Assembly: GCA_017550405.1 (NCBI GenBank) | Contig: JAFZPH010000024.1 | Span: 1 to 64,000 of the forward strand | Direction: 5' to 3' | DNA: 64,000 nucleotides | From: Bacteroidales bacterium | Lineage (GTDB): Bacteria > Bacteroidota > Bacteroidia > Bacteroidales > P3 | Shown here: positions 1 to 8,518 of the stretch, piece after piece | How positions within the stretch are numbered: position 1 is the stretch's first letter | How the letters are laid out: every line of letters starts with the position of its first letter | The notes under the pieces: model-generated | Told to the model about the DNA's origin: nothing | Databases searched by the model: none | Seen by the model: the letters and a program-made list of their open reading frames with translations, nothing else | Position numbers and translations under genes: made by a program

Positions 1-60
1 ATGGATTGTAATGTTTTCCCATAAAAAGCATTCCTTTCTGGCGGATTTGGCTTCACGGTG

Positions 61-90
61 CAAAGATATGAAATAATTTCCATTCTGCAA
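61..90 (-). promoter_or_regulatory. Promoter for a leftward gene outside the window
   Basis: On the minus strand a TATCTTTG box (61-68) lies 19 bases downstream of a TTG (88-90), matching the Bacteroidetes -33/-7 promoter. It points left, so its gene would start just outside the window. No convincing gene lies in 1-319. Confidence 0.6.
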
Positions 91-223
91 TCGTAAATTT
101 TTTTTTTCCGCCCTTCCGTGTCTACTTTTCATGGTGCAACAGTGCATTCTTCTGGTGACTATATGGACAGCCTTGTCACGGCACTTCGAAGGCTCTGTCC
201 TCTTGTACCGTGTAATGCAAGGT

Positions 224-243
224 CACGTTCCTATCGGGACGTG
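224..243 (-). terminator. Possible hairpin terminator after dus
   Basis: CACGTTCC pairs with GGGACGTG around the loop TATC (8 bp, one G-U pair), about 77 bases past the end of the leftward dus gene. There is no clear U-run, so this may be only an RNA structure. Confidence 0.3.
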
Positions 244-319
244 GGGTGCCAATTTCATTTTTGTCTGAATCGAAGGGAGATTGAAGAAGAGTCGAAGAGC
301 CCGTAATGTAGGGCTGCTA

Positions 320-1288
320 CTATCCGTAGTATTCGGCCACGCGGTCGAGGATGGGGAGGATTTCATCAAGGGTGGTAGTGTTGACCATGGGGATGCGGAA
401 CTGCTTGAAGTCGTGGAGGCCTTTAAAGTAGCCGCCGTAATGCTTGCGCATCTCGAACATGGCGGTATGCTCGCCTTTGAACTCGACGGCGGCTAGAAGG
501 TGACGGCGGCACACCTCTACTCGCTCGTCTACGGTTACCGGGCGTTCTTCCTCACCGCACAACAAGCGTTGTGTCTGTTCGAATATCCAGGGGTTGCCGA
601 TGGCACCACGACCTATCAGTATGCCGTCGACGCTGTAGCGTTGGCGGGCCTCGATGGCTTGTTGGGGGGTGGTGATGTCGCCGTTGCCGAATATGGGGAT
701 GTGCATGCGGGGGTTGTTCTTCACCTCGCCGATGAGCGTCCAGTCGGCCGAGCCTTGATACATCTGGGTTTTGGTGCGGCCATGAATACTGAGGGCGGCA
801 ATGCCCACATCCTGCAGCCGCTCGGCCAGCTCGACAATGGGTTTGTCGTCGGCATCATACCCCAAGCGGGTTTTTACGGTGACAGGCAGGTGCGACCGCT
901 TGACGAGGGCTTCGGTAATGCGCAGCATCTTAGGAATGTCTTTCAGTATACCACTGCCGGCCCCTTTGCCCGCCACCTTGCGCACGGGGCAGCCCCAGTT
1001 GATGTCGATAAAGTCGGGTTCCTGCTGTTCCACAATGTCAAGGCAACGCAGCAACTCCTCCTCGTCGGCACCGAATATCTGTATGCCTATGGGGTGTTGA
1101 GAGGGGGTGAAACGCATCTTGCGGTAACTCTTCTCCGCCTCGCGGTTCAGTGCCTCGGAGGCGATAAACTCGGTGATGAGGAGGTCGGCCCCGAAGTCCT
1201 TGCAGAGCTGCCGGAAAGGGAGGTCGGTGATGTCGTCCATGGGAGAAAGACCAAGGACACAATATTTTCCAAATTCGAGCGTTTTCAT
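320..1288 (-). CDS. dus: tRNA-dihydrouridine synthase
   Basis: The 322-residue product reduces specific uridines of tRNA to dihydrouridine with FMN and NAD(P)H in the cytoplasm. The N-terminal barrel motif is LSPMDDITDLPFR (residues 14-26), a variant of the usual APMAGVTD. The catalytic cysteine is Cys100 in NWGCPVRKV, followed by the Gly-rich AGKGAGSG. KTRLGYD and the SIHGRTKTQMY motif are also typical. Length fits the family. The ATG at 1288 is only 10 bases below a TATCTTTG promoter box, so the 5' leader must be very short. Which Dus subfamily (A, B or C) and hence which uridine it modifies cannot be told. It appears monocistronic, with 241 bases before the divergent cdd. Confidence 0.93.
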   Translation of the reverse strand: MKTLEFGKYCVLGLSPMDDITDLPFRQLCKDFGADLLITEFIASEALNREAEKSYRKMRFTPSQHPIGIQIFGADEEELLRCLDIVEQQEPDFIDINWGCPVRKVAGKGAGSGILKDIPKMLRITEALVKRSHLPVTVKTRLGYDADDKPIVELAERLQDVGIAALSIHGRTKTQMYQGSADWTLIGEVKNNPRMHIPIFGNGDITTPQQAIEARQRYSVDGILIGRGAIGNPWIFEQTQRLLCGEEERPVTVDERVEVCRRHLLAAVEFKGEHTAMFEMRKHYGGYFKGLHDFKQFRIPMVNTTTLDEILPILDRVAEYYG

Positions 1289-1298
1289 ATTTGATTTG

Positions 1299-1306
1299 CA
1301 AAGATA
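1299..1306 (-). promoter_or_regulatory. dus promoter -7 box
   Basis: TATCTTTG on the minus strand ends 10 bases before the dus ATG. With Bacteroidetes geometry the transcript would start only a few bases before the start codon, giving a near-leaderless mRNA. No good -33 box was seen. Confidence 0.6.
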
Positions 1307-1529
1307 AAAAGAAATAATTGATAATCGAAAATAATTCGCTCTGATATAACAGGTGACTGCATTTTGTCGGACTTACCTATTGTCGCGTTCTTTCAGGACG
1401 CAGATGAGCAGGATAGTCCTTGACCCACACTGCGAAACATAAGGTTTACTGACGACGCTGATAAAAATCAGTCTTTATATTAGAGCCAAACTATTTTAGG
1501 ATTGGAAATATCATACGACAAAATAAGCT

Positions 1530-2003
1530 ATGGACGAAAAAGAACTTGTTATCAACTATGTAGAGTATGACTCGCTGGATGAGATGCCCGCTGCCGAGCG
1601 GGAACTGATGGAACGCTCCATGAAGGCCGCTGCGACGGCCTATGCGCCCTATTCCCGTTTCCATGTGGGGGCTGCCGTGCTCCTGGCCGACGGCACCGTG
1701 GTGACGGGCAGCAACCAGGAGAACATCGCCTACCCGTCGGGGTTGTGCGCCGAGCGAGTGGCGCTGTTCAGCGCTTCGGCCCAATACCCCTCGCTGGCAG
1801 TGACAGCACTGGCGGTAGTGGGGTACCACGACGGACAATATTGCGAGGCCTCGCCCTGTGGCGCCTGCCGCCAGACGATGGCGGAATATGAGATGAGATT
1901 TGGAAACAGCATATCAATTTTCTGTTATCTGAACGGAGGCCGAATTCGGAAAATAAGCGGCGTGAAAAGCCTGATTCCGTTTGGTTTCGAGGCAGAACTG
2001 TAA
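1530..2003 (+). CDS. cdd: Cytidine deaminase
   Basis: The 157-residue enzyme hydrolytically deaminates cytidine and deoxycytidine to uridine forms in pyrimidine salvage. The zinc and catalytic motifs are intact: CAE at residues 73-75 (zinc ligand plus catalytic Glu) and PCGAC at 109-113 (two cysteine zinc ligands). YSRFHVGAA near residue 41 and the SNQENIAYPSG stretch match the substrate-binding region. Length is that of the small homotetrameric class, with a ~20-residue N-terminal extension. The gene stands alone: dus is divergent upstream and the PpiD-like operon starts 158 bases downstream behind its own promoter. Confidence 0.95.
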   Translation: MDEKELVINYVEYDSLDEMPAAERELMERSMKAAATAYAPYSRFHVGAAVLLADGTVVTGSNQENIAYPSGLCAERVALFSASAQYPSLAVTALAVVGYHDGQYCEASPCGACRQTMAEYEMRFGNSISIFCYLNGGRIRKISGVKSLIPFGFEAEL

Positions 2004-2077
2004 GTTTTTTCTTTTTCTGCAACCCATTGATATATAGGTTTATATTCTATTGGTACAACTTTTTTTCGGCAAAAAAG

Positions 2078-2108
2078 TTTCGTACACTAAAATTTCTTTG
2101 TACCTTTG
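2078..2108 (+). promoter_or_regulatory. Promoter of the PpiD-like/dxr operon
   Basis: TACCTTTG at 2101-2108 is preceded by TTTCG at 2078-2082 with an 18-base spacer, fitting the Bacteroidetes consensus. It lies 53 bases before the first start codon. Confidence 0.55.
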
Positions 2109-2161
2109 CACGCTTAAAGCAGCGAAAATAAATATAAATAATATAACAAAAATACTCACAA

Positions 2162-4279
2162 ATGGGAATTATAGGAAGTATTAGAAAACACTCATGGATA
2201 GCCGTTGCCGTTGTCGGCGTGGCTATCGTTGCATTCATTATCGGTGACTTGACCAAGAACAATCGCGGCATCCCCGACATGGGCAAAATCAACGGCTCAA
2301 CCATCACCTACCAACGCTTCAACGAACTGACTGAAGAGATGGAGAATAACTATAAGCGCCAGCAGGGTGTCAGCCAGATCCCCGCCGACGTGGAGTACCA
2401 GCTGCGCGACCAAGTGTGGCAGACCCTCGTGGGCGAGACCCTCACCGACGAGCAGTTTGAGAAACTGGGCCTCACCGTCAGCCCCGCCGAGCTGAACGAC
2501 ATGTATGTGGGTAACTTCATCCACCCCTATCTCCGTCAGAGTTTCACCGACCCCAAGACCGGTGAATACCAGACCCAGGCTATCCAGTACTATGTTGACA
2601 ACTTCGAGAACCTCGACACCATGCAGCGCATGCAATGGGTTGAGCTTGAGAAAGCCGTTAAGACTGACCGCAAACAGCAGAAGTACAGTAGCCTCATTTC
2701 TCGCGGCATGTATATGCCCAACGCCATCGCCAAGCAAATGGCCGACATGAGCAACAAGGTGAGCAACGCCATCGCCATGAACGTCTCCTACCAGTCGGTT
2801 GCCGACGATGAGATCACCCTCACCGAAGAGGACTACCAGAAGTACTACAACAAGCACAAAGCCGAGTTCCGCCTGCGCGACGAGATGCGTGAGCTGAACT
2901 ACATTGTATACCCCATCGTCCCCACTCAGCAGGATATGGCCGACATTCAGGCTGCCGTTGAGAAGACCTGGGAGGAGTTCCAGCAGCAGACTCCCGACGA
3001 ACTGGTATTCTTCGTCAATGCCGAGTCCGACCACAGCTACGATTCCACCTACCGCAAGGCTAACGAATTTGCCTCGCCCATGGATTCCGCCATTATGGCT
3101 GCCGGCGAAGGTGCTTTCATCAGCCCCCGCGTTGTCGGCAACGAATGGATGATGGCCAAAGTGCTCAACGTGGCCAACCGTCCCGACAGTCTTCGTGCCA
3201 GCGCCATCTACATCTTCAACGATAAAGTCGGCGGCAACATCACCCGTGGCGACGAACAGGCCAAACTCCTTGCCGACAGTGTGGTGAACATTGTCCGCAG
3301 CGGTGCCATGACCTTCGAAGAGGCTGTGGCCAAATACTCCGACGATCCTCAGAAAGCCGACAACAACGGCGACATGCAGTGGCAGCTCGATGGCAACTAC
3401 GGTTTCCTGAATGAAGACATCATCAACACTCCCGAAGGCGGTGTATTCGTGGTGAAACACCCCAACGAGGTTGGTTATTTCGTGGTGAAAGTGACCGGCA
3501 AGACCACTCCCCATAGAAAATACCGCGTGGCCACCATCACCCGCGCCATTGCCGCCTCCGAGAACACCACTCGCAACATCTATAATAATGCCAACCGCTT
3601 TGCCGGTAACAACCGCACCTTTGCCGAAATGACCGCTACCGCTCAGGCCGAGAACCTGCAGATGCGCAACGCCATGGCTGGCCCCATGTCCTACTCCATG
3701 CCCGGTATCAATAACGCTCGCAGCATCGTCCAGTGGGCTTTCAACGAGAAGACAAAGGCTGGCGATGTGGCCGACCAGATTTTCGAGGCCGACGACATGT
3801 ATATCGTTGCCGCCCTGAAGGACATCTACAAAGTGGGATACGCTACACTCGACCAGATCCGCCCCAACATCGAGAACCAAGTGCGCATCGAGAAGAAAGC
3901 CGAACTGCTGAAAGCCCGCATCGAAGAGGCTAAGAACGCCGGTGCCAACCTCAACGCTATCGCCACCAAGATGAACGTGGCTCTCGACACCCTCGACAGC
4001 ATCTCTTTCAACGACTACTTCCTGGGCAAATATGGCATGGAGCCCAAAGTCCAGTCCTCCATCGTTGCCGCCGAACCCAACACCCTCGTAGGACCCATCC
4101 AGGGTGCCAACGGTGTCTATATGTTCATGGTCACCGCCAAAGGCGAGAACCCCTCCGCTCCCGACCCCGCTGCCATCCGCAGCCAGAAACAGCAGAGCTT
4201 TATGCAGGGTCTCCGCAACATCCAGCAGGTGCTGAAAGACCATGCCAAGGTTGTTGACCAGCGCAACAAATTCTTCTAA
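2162..4279 (+). CDS. PpiD/SurA-like periplasmic peptidyl-prolyl isomerase, membrane anchored
   Basis: This 705-residue protein has one N-terminal membrane anchor (about residues 11-32, after GSIRKHSW) and a large periplasmic part, as in PpiD. A SurA_N-type chaperone region follows the anchor. A parvulin (PPIC) domain lies at about 345-450, recognised by KYSDDPQKADNNGDMQW and FVVKVTGKT. It probably assists folding of exported and outer-membrane proteins. The length of about 700 residues is usual for Bacteroidetes members. Its stop overlaps the next ATG by one base (TAATG), so it is translationally coupled to the membrane protein and dxr. The catalytic activity of the parvulin domain is not proven, since PpiD relatives are often inactive isomerases. 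Confidence 0.85.
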   Translation: MGIIGSIRKHSWIAVAVVGVAIVAFIIGDLTKNNRGIPDMGKINGSTITYQRFNELTEEMENNYKRQQGVSQIPADVEYQLRDQVWQTLVGETLTDEQFEKLGLTVSPAELNDMYVGNFIHPYLRQSFTDPKTGEYQTQAIQYYVDNFENLDTMQRMQWVELEKAVKTDRKQQKYSSLISRGMYMPNAIAKQMADMSNKVSNAIAMNVSYQSVADDEITLTEEDYQKYYNKHKAEFRLRDEMRELNYIVYPIVPTQQDMADIQAAVEKTWEEFQQQTPDELVFFVNAESDHSYDSTYRKANEFASPMDSAIMAAGEGAFISPRVVGNEWMMAKVLNVANRPDSLRASAIYIFNDKVGGNITRGDEQAKLLADSVVNIVRSGAMTFEEAVAKYSDDPQKADNNGDMQWQLDGNYGFLNEDIINTPEGGVFVVKHPNEVGYFVVKVTGKTTPHRKYRVATITRAIAASENTTRNIYNNANRFAGNNRTFAEMTATAQAENLQMRNAMAGPMSYSMPGINNARSIVQWAFNEKTKAGDVADQIFEADDMYIVAALKDIYKVGYATLDQIRPNIENQVRIEKKAELLKARIEEAKNAGANLNAIATKMNVALDTLDSISFNDYFLGKYGMEPKVQSSIVAAEPNTLVGPIQGANGVYMFMVTAKGENPSAPDPAAIRSQKQQSFMQGLRNIQQVLKDHAKVVDQRNKFF

Positions 4280-4827
4280 TGGACAATCCTGATCAGAATG
4301 CGATAAACAAGAAAGGCGCGGCCCTGCGGCTGCGCCTTTCTAACAAATGGCAGGACTTCCGCGAGCGGATGCGCCACAAGCACCGCTTTGTGGTGATGGA
4401 CACCGATACCTTCAAAGAGACCTTCTCAGCCGAACTGACAGGTGCCAATATCTTCACCTATGCCGGTATCACTTTCATCGTGCTGCTGATTCTGGCCTCC
4501 CTGCTTATCGCCTTCACCCCGCTGCGCGGCCTCGTCCCCGGCTTCGTCAACCCCGAACTGCGGGAAGAGACCATCCGCAACGCACAAGTCATCGACTCCC
4601 TCGAGATTGTCATCGATCAACACGAACAACACATCAAGATTATCCAGGACGTTCTCAACGGCAAGACCATTACTACTGCCGAAACTATCACCACCGATGT
4701 CGACGACGACAAAGATGTCGTCTACCGCCGCAGTCGAGCCGACTCGCTGCTGCGCAAGGATATTGAAAAAAAGACCAAGGACAGCAAGAAACAGGATAAA
4801 TCTAAGAAAAACAAACGCAAGAAATGA
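4279..4827 (+). CDS. Single-pass membrane protein resembling the N-terminus of M23-type peptidase proteins
   Basis: The 182-residue protein has a basic cytoplasmic N-terminus, one membrane helix at about residues 60-80 (FTYAGITFIVLLILASLLIA), then TPLRGLVPGF and a predicted coiled helix with repeated DSLE-type spacing. The tail is very Lys-rich (KKTKDSKKQDKSKKNKRKK). The helix plus the TPLR-x-x-(V/I)PG motif is what I recall from the N-terminal part of Bacteroidetes M23 metallopeptidase proteins, but no LytM/M23 domain is present. It overlaps the upstream gene by one base and dxr by four (ATGA). Its function is unknown; a cell-envelope scaffold role is a guess. Confidence 0.7.
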   Translation: MDNPDQNAINKKGAALRLRLSNKWQDFRERMRHKHRFVVMDTDTFKETFSAELTGANIFTYAGITFIVLLILASLLIAFTPLRGLVPGFVNPELREETIRNAQVIDSLEIVIDQHEQHIKIIQDVLNGKTITTAETITTDVDDDKDVVYRRSRADSLLRKDIEKKTKDSKKQDKSKKNKRKK

Positions 4828-5954
4828 AACGGATAGCCATACTGGGCTCCACCGGCTCTATCGGAACCCAAGCACTCAATGTGATACGCCGCCACCGCGA
4901 CCTGTTTGCCGTCGAGGTGCTGTGCGCCGGCAGCAATGCCGACCTTCTCATCCAACAGGCTCTGGAATTCGACCCCAACGCCGTGGCCGTTGCCGACGAG
5001 AGCAAATACCAGCAGGTGCAGGAAGCACTATCCCTTCACGACATCAAAGTCTTTGCAGGTATGGACTCCATTGCCGACCTCATGGAGATGGAGAGTATCG
5101 ACATGGTGCTGGCCTCCATCGTGGGCTTTGCCGGCTTGCGTCCTACACTTAGGGCTATCGAGCACCACAAACCCATTGCCTTGGCCAATAAGGAGACTAT
5201 GGTGGTGGCCGGACAGATAGTCACCGATGCCGCTACCCGCAATCAAGTCCCTATCCTGCCTGTCGACTCCGAACATTCGGCCATTTTCCAAAGCCTTGTG
5301 GGCGAAATGGGCAATGTGGACAAAATCCTTCTCACCGCTTCGGGCGGTCCTTTCCGCGGCCGTACACGCCAGCAACTGGAGCACGTCACCCTTGCCGACG
5401 CCCTTAAACACCCCAACTGGAGCATGGGCAGAAAAGTGACCATCGACTCCGCCTCGCTTATGAACAAAGGCCTTGAGGTTATTGAAGCCCGCTGGCTCTT
5501 CAACATCCCCGCCGAGCGCATCCAGGTACTGGTGCATCCCCAGTCGGTTGTGCATTCCATGGTGCAATACATTGACGGCAGTATCAAGGCGCAACTGGGT
5601 ATCCCCACCATGGAGACCCCCATCCAGTACGCCTTCAGCTTCCCGGCACGTATCGAAAGCCATCTCCCACGGCTTGACTGGACCAAATATCCCCAACTCA
5701 CCTTCGAGGAACCCGACACAAAGACCTTCCGCTGCCTCCAGTTAGCCTACGATGCCATCGCCCGCGGTGGCAATATGCCCTGCATCATGAACGCTGCCAA
5801 CGAAGTGGCCGTTCAACGATTTATTGATGGCAAAATAACCTTCCTCCAGATAGCCGACTTCGTCGAAGAACGCATGCAACAGGCTCCCTTCATCGCCAAG
5901 CCCACTCTCGACGACCTCTTCCGCACCGACACCGAAGTACGCAACCGAGGCTGA
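4824..5954 (+). CDS. dxr: 1-deoxy-D-xylulose 5-phosphate reductoisomerase
   Basis: The 376-residue enzyme converts DXP to MEP with NADPH, the first committed step of the MEP isoprenoid pathway. It starts with the NADPH-binding ILGSTGSIGTQAL motif. SEHSAIFQSL, ASGGPFRG, HPNWSMGRKVTIDSASLMNKGLEVIEA (metal and substrate site) and HPQSVVHSMVQ are all present, so the enzyme looks intact. Its length is slightly below the usual 380-400. The start codon lies in an ATGA overlap with the preceding membrane-protein gene. In many Bacteroidetes dxr is followed by rseP; here a convergent gene begins four bases after the stop instead. Confidence 0.96.
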   Translation: MKRIAILGSTGSIGTQALNVIRRHRDLFAVEVLCAGSNADLLIQQALEFDPNAVAVADESKYQQVQEALSLHDIKVFAGMDSIADLMEMESIDMVLASIVGFAGLRPTLRAIEHHKPIALANKETMVVAGQIVTDAATRNQVPILPVDSEHSAIFQSLVGEMGNVDKILLTASGGPFRGRTRQQLEHVTLADALKHPNWSMGRKVTIDSASLMNKGLEVIEARWLFNIPAERIQVLVHPQSVVHSMVQYIDGSIKAQLGIPTMETPIQYAFSFPARIESHLPRLDWTKYPQLTFEEPDTKTFRCLQLAYDAIARGGNMPCIMNAANEVAVQRFIDGKITFLQIADFVEERMQQAPFIAKPTLDDLFRTDTEVRNRG

Positions 5955-5958
5955 ACTC

Positions 5959-6423
5959 CTAACGCTGTTCTGAAATAATATACACTTTGTAATCCGGTTC
6001 TATCGGCGGATACCAACTCTCAATGGTATCCTGTATCGTAAAGCACTCTTCTCGCGTTTCCGCAACGATACCTAACACCAGATTGTCCGGTTTCTCCATC
6101 ATGTCCCTACCCATGACAATTTCATTATAAGGGAAGGACTCCTTAGCCTTCTGTCTTGCCGCTACAAGCCACCGCTCTATTGCCATCACACGTTTGCCCG
6201 TTTTAGAAGCGAGCCATTTCATATCGTCTCTTATCTCACGCAGCTCTGCCATGCAGTCAGAATAAAGGGCTGCATCCATATTTCTCCTTTGGGCTTCAAT
6301 CAACTGTGCCACTACCTCACACCCCTTTCTTGTTGTCAAATCCTTGTCCGCCGACTCTATCCCCAACGACGTCAAATCCTCAAGCACCGCATCCGACAAT
6401 CGGGTATGAAACATCCGCTCCAC
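5959..6423 (-). CDS. Hypothetical protein, possibly the 3' part of a gene interrupted by TGA
   Basis: The open frame from a GTG at 6423 gives 154 residues, mostly helical (ERMFHTRLSDAVLEDL, then AELREIRDDMKWLASKTGKR) and ending in a small alpha/beta-looking part (LVLGIVAETREECF, DYKVYIISEQR). I do not recognise the family. The GTG sits two codons after an in-frame TGA. Upstream in the same frame, an ATG at 6486 overlaps the TPR gene stop as ATGA, the classic coupled arrangement. The original gene therefore probably ran 6486-5959 and now has a stop at codon 20; translation may reinitiate at the GTG. It is convergent with dxr, four bases apart. Confidence 0.5.
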   Translation of the reverse strand: MERMFHTRLSDAVLEDLTSLGIESADKDLTTRKGCEVVAQLIEAQRRNMDAALYSDCMAELREIRDDMKWLASKTGKRVMAIERWLVAARQKAKESFPYNEIVMGRDMMEKPDNLVLGIVAETREECFTIQDTIESWYPPIEPDYKVYIISEQR

Positions 6424-6426
6424 ATC

Positions 6427-6486
6427 TCACAGGATAAGGCTATCCTTCAACCCTTGCAGAAACTGTTCTTTGTCCATCGTCTTCAT
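6427..6486 (-). other. 19-codon reading frame ending in TGA, in frame with the next gene
   Basis: ATG at 6486 overlaps the TPR gene stop (ATGA). It encodes MKTMDKEQFLQGLKDSLIL and then TGA (6427-6429). The same frame stays open afterwards into the 154-residue product. This is either the true N-terminus cut off by a nonsense mutation (CGA to TGA is one possibility), or a short coupling ORF. Confidence 0.5.
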
Positions 6487-7181
6487 GACTTATTATTCCT
6501 CTCATGGCACATAGCCAAATACTGCTCTGCCAGCTCTTGAGTGGCATTGTCTGGCTCGTGTTCAAGCACATACTTCAGTTCCTCTTCTGCCTCGCCTACA
6601 CGGTCCAAATTAAGATAGTAGGCAGCGCGGTTGACGTATGCCAACAAAAAGTTGGGGTCTATCTCAATGGACTTCTCTATATCAGCCATCGCCTGCTCAT
6701 GGCGTCCCAACATGCCGTAGGCACTGCCCCGGCTGCAATAAGCCTGCGCGTAGTCGGGATTCAGCTCTATCGCCTTGGTGAAGTCGGGTATCGCCTGTTC
6801 ATACAATCCCTGCTTATAGCGCAGATAACCGCGATTGTTATATGCCTCCGCCCGTTTGGGACACAAGCGTATCGCCTGCTCAAAGTCCGCCAACGCCCGC
6901 TCCATATCACCCAACGCATCGTAGGCAAGACCGCGATTCAGATACACGATGCCGTCACGCGGATTCAACGCCAACGACTCGCTGAAAAGCTCCACCTGCC
7001 GCTCCGGATGCTCCTCATCCCAATAAGCCAAATAAAACAGATTCTCCGCCTCTTCCTTCGCCCGCTTCCTTGCCCCATACCGCACTCCCCGCGCCTCAAA
7101 CCGCAGCGACCCGATAGTGACAACCCACCTACTCGGCGACTTTTGTTTCTTATGTTGATTCTTCACAATATAAATCCCCAT
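6483..7181 (-). CDS. Tetratricopeptide-repeat protein
   Basis: The 232-residue protein carries about five consecutive TPR units from residue ~60 to 225, for example ALADFEQAIRLCPKRAEAYN, then a unit with KAIELNPDYAQAY and one with KSIEIDPNFLLAY. The first 45 residues are basic (KNQHKKQKSPSRW, GARKRAKEEAE). No signal peptide or membrane segment is evident, so it is probably a cytoplasmic protein-protein interaction scaffold. The partner is unknown. It begins 42 bases after the permease stop and ends in an ATGA overlap with the following short frame, so the three genes may be co-transcribed. A 14-bp perfect palindrome lies five bases upstream of the ATG. Confidence 0.85.
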   Translation of the reverse strand: MGIYIVKNQHKKQKSPSRWVVTIGSLRFEARGVRYGARKRAKEEAENLFYLAYWDEEHPERQVELFSESLALNPRDGIVYLNRGLAYDALGDMERALADFEQAIRLCPKRAEAYNNRGYLRYKQGLYEQAIPDFTKAIELNPDYAQAYCSRGSAYGMLGRHEQAMADIEKSIEIDPNFLLAYVNRAAYYLNLDRVGEAEEELKYVLEHEPDNATQELAEQYLAMCHERNNKS

Positions 7182-7186
7182 TTATA

Positions 7187-7200
7187 TAAACGGCCGTTTA
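7187..7200. promoter_or_regulatory. Perfect palindrome before the TPR gene
   Basis: TAAACGGCCGTTTA is a perfect 14-bp dyad in the 42-base gap between the permease stop and the TPR start, ending five bases before the ATG. It could be an operator or an mRNA hairpin at the ribosome-binding region. Confidence 0.4.
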
Positions 7201-7223
7201 CATATAGCGTACTCCATTACACT

Positions 7224-8465
7224 TTATTTCGTACCTTTGAACTCGAACCCTGCCTGCTCAACGGCAGCACGAATGTCGGACTCGTTAGCGGTACCCGTGA
7301 CAACGAGGGTGTTGGCTGCAGGGGTGGCCTCGCAGGTGTCGACGCCTTTCACTTTGCCGACAGCTTGTTCACAGGCGGCTTTGCAATGATTGCAGTGCAT
7401 ACCTTCGACGGCATAGACCACCGTCCCAGCAACAACTTCTTGTTTCTTGAATTTGCTGAGGAATTTCATAGTAAGTGCTATTATGATGAACAATACTAAT
7501 AGTGACGAACATATCATTTGAAAGACGCTGGGCGAAGCTGCTTCCGACGTGCAGCAGGCACTGTGCATACCGCATCCTTCGGACATGCCAATGGCGTTGA
7601 TGCCAAAAGCGTTTATCAGCAATCCGAAGAGAACGGAGAAGCCCACGATGGTGAGCAAGTAAATCCACGTGAAGCGACTGCCCATCGACTTGCGAACCAC
7701 AAGGATAGAGGCAATATTGACCGCAGGACCGGCCATCAGCATCACAAGTGCGGCTCCTGGCGAGAGACCCTTCATCATCAAAGCAGCTGCCACAGGGATG
7801 CTGCCAGTGGAACAGATGTACATTGGCACCGCCACAATGAGTATGACCAACATCTGAAGTAACGGCTGCTTGCCAAAGGAGAGGAAAAACTCATCAGGAA
7901 CGGCCACATTGATAAGGGCAGCCACCAAGAGACCGATGGCAAGCCGAAGCCCGATGTCTTGAATCATGTCGAAGTAGGCGTACTTGAATACACGCCACAG
8001 ACGGTTGCCGTGTTCAACAGTGCAATTGCTCTCTGAGGGTGTCACGGCAGCATCGACACTCGTAAACCGGTTCACCAGTAAGCCACCACAAACGCCTGTC
8101 ACCAGCGCTGCCACAGGTCGCACCACCGCAAAACCCAACCCCATCAGCGAAAAGGTGGCCAAGATGGAGTCGATGCCCGTCTGCGGAGTGGCAATGAGGA
8201 ACGATGCCACAGCCCCTTTCGACGCACCCTCGTTCTTCAGCCCGACAGCGGTGGGGATGACACCGCACGAGCAGAGCGGCAGCGGCACACCCAGCAAGGC
8301 CGCCCACAGCACCGACAGCTTGTTGTCACGCGAGAGATACCGCACGTAAAACCTTTTCGGCACAAACACATGTAGCACCCCCGCAATGAGGAAGCCAAGC
8401 AGCAAATAAGGACTCATGGCATTAATAACTGCCAACAATGCGTTTAAAATATCAGATACTGCCAT
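7224..8465 (-). CDS. Metal-efflux permease with C-terminal heavy-metal-associated domain
   Basis: The 413-residue inner-membrane protein belongs to the permease (DUF318/SO_0444-like Cu/Zn efflux) family. The first half has the PLPLCSCGVIPTAVGLK motif and the second half the matching PMYICSTGSIPVAAALM plus MLMAGPAVNIASILV. Together they form two inverted membrane bundles with conserved cysteines and prolines. A Cys/His-rich linker (GCGMHSACC) follows. The last ~65 residues form an HMA domain with the metal-binding motif GMHCNHCKAAC. This architecture supports export of soft metal ions, but the substrate (Cu, Zn, or arsenical as in ArsP relatives) is not fixed by sequence. An 11-base G tract lies 54 bases upstream of the ATG on the coding strand. 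Confidence 0.85.
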   Translation of the reverse strand: MAVSDILNALLAVINAMSPYLLLGFLIAGVLHVFVPKRFYVRYLSRDNKLSVLWAALLGVPLPLCSCGVIPTAVGLKNEGASKGAVASFLIATPQTGIDSILATFSLMGLGFAVVRPVAALVTGVCGGLLVNRFTSVDAAVTPSESNCTVEHGNRLWRVFKYAYFDMIQDIGLRLAIGLLVAALINVAVPDEFFLSFGKQPLLQMLVILIVAVPMYICSTGSIPVAAALMMKGLSPGAALVMLMAGPAVNIASILVVRKSMGSRFTWIYLLTIVGFSVLFGLLINAFGINAIGMSEGCGMHSACCTSEAASPSVFQMICSSLLVLFIIIALTMKFLSKFKKQEVVAGTVVYAVEGMHCNHCKAACEQAVGKVKGVDTCEATPAANTLVVTGTANESDIRAAVEQAGFEFKGTK

Positions 8466-8518
8466 CTATCATTAACAATTCTTTTACTATAATTAACGCC
8501 AATCCCCCGAAATTATTG

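Noticed and set aside
118..306. 62-codon frame at the left edge
   Set aside because: No promoter in its direction, no motif, and no conserved-looking composition.
2297..4243. 648-codon open frame opposite the PpiD-like gene
   Set aside because: It lies wholly antisense to a gene with clear domain structure; the composition is a mirror of that gene's codon bias (Val/Gly/His-rich) and no motif is visible.
6427..6429. TGA recoding (alternative genetic code or selenocysteine)
   Set aside because: TGA ends many intact genes in this window (dxr, fabF, purN and others), and no selenocysteine insertion element is visible after this codon.
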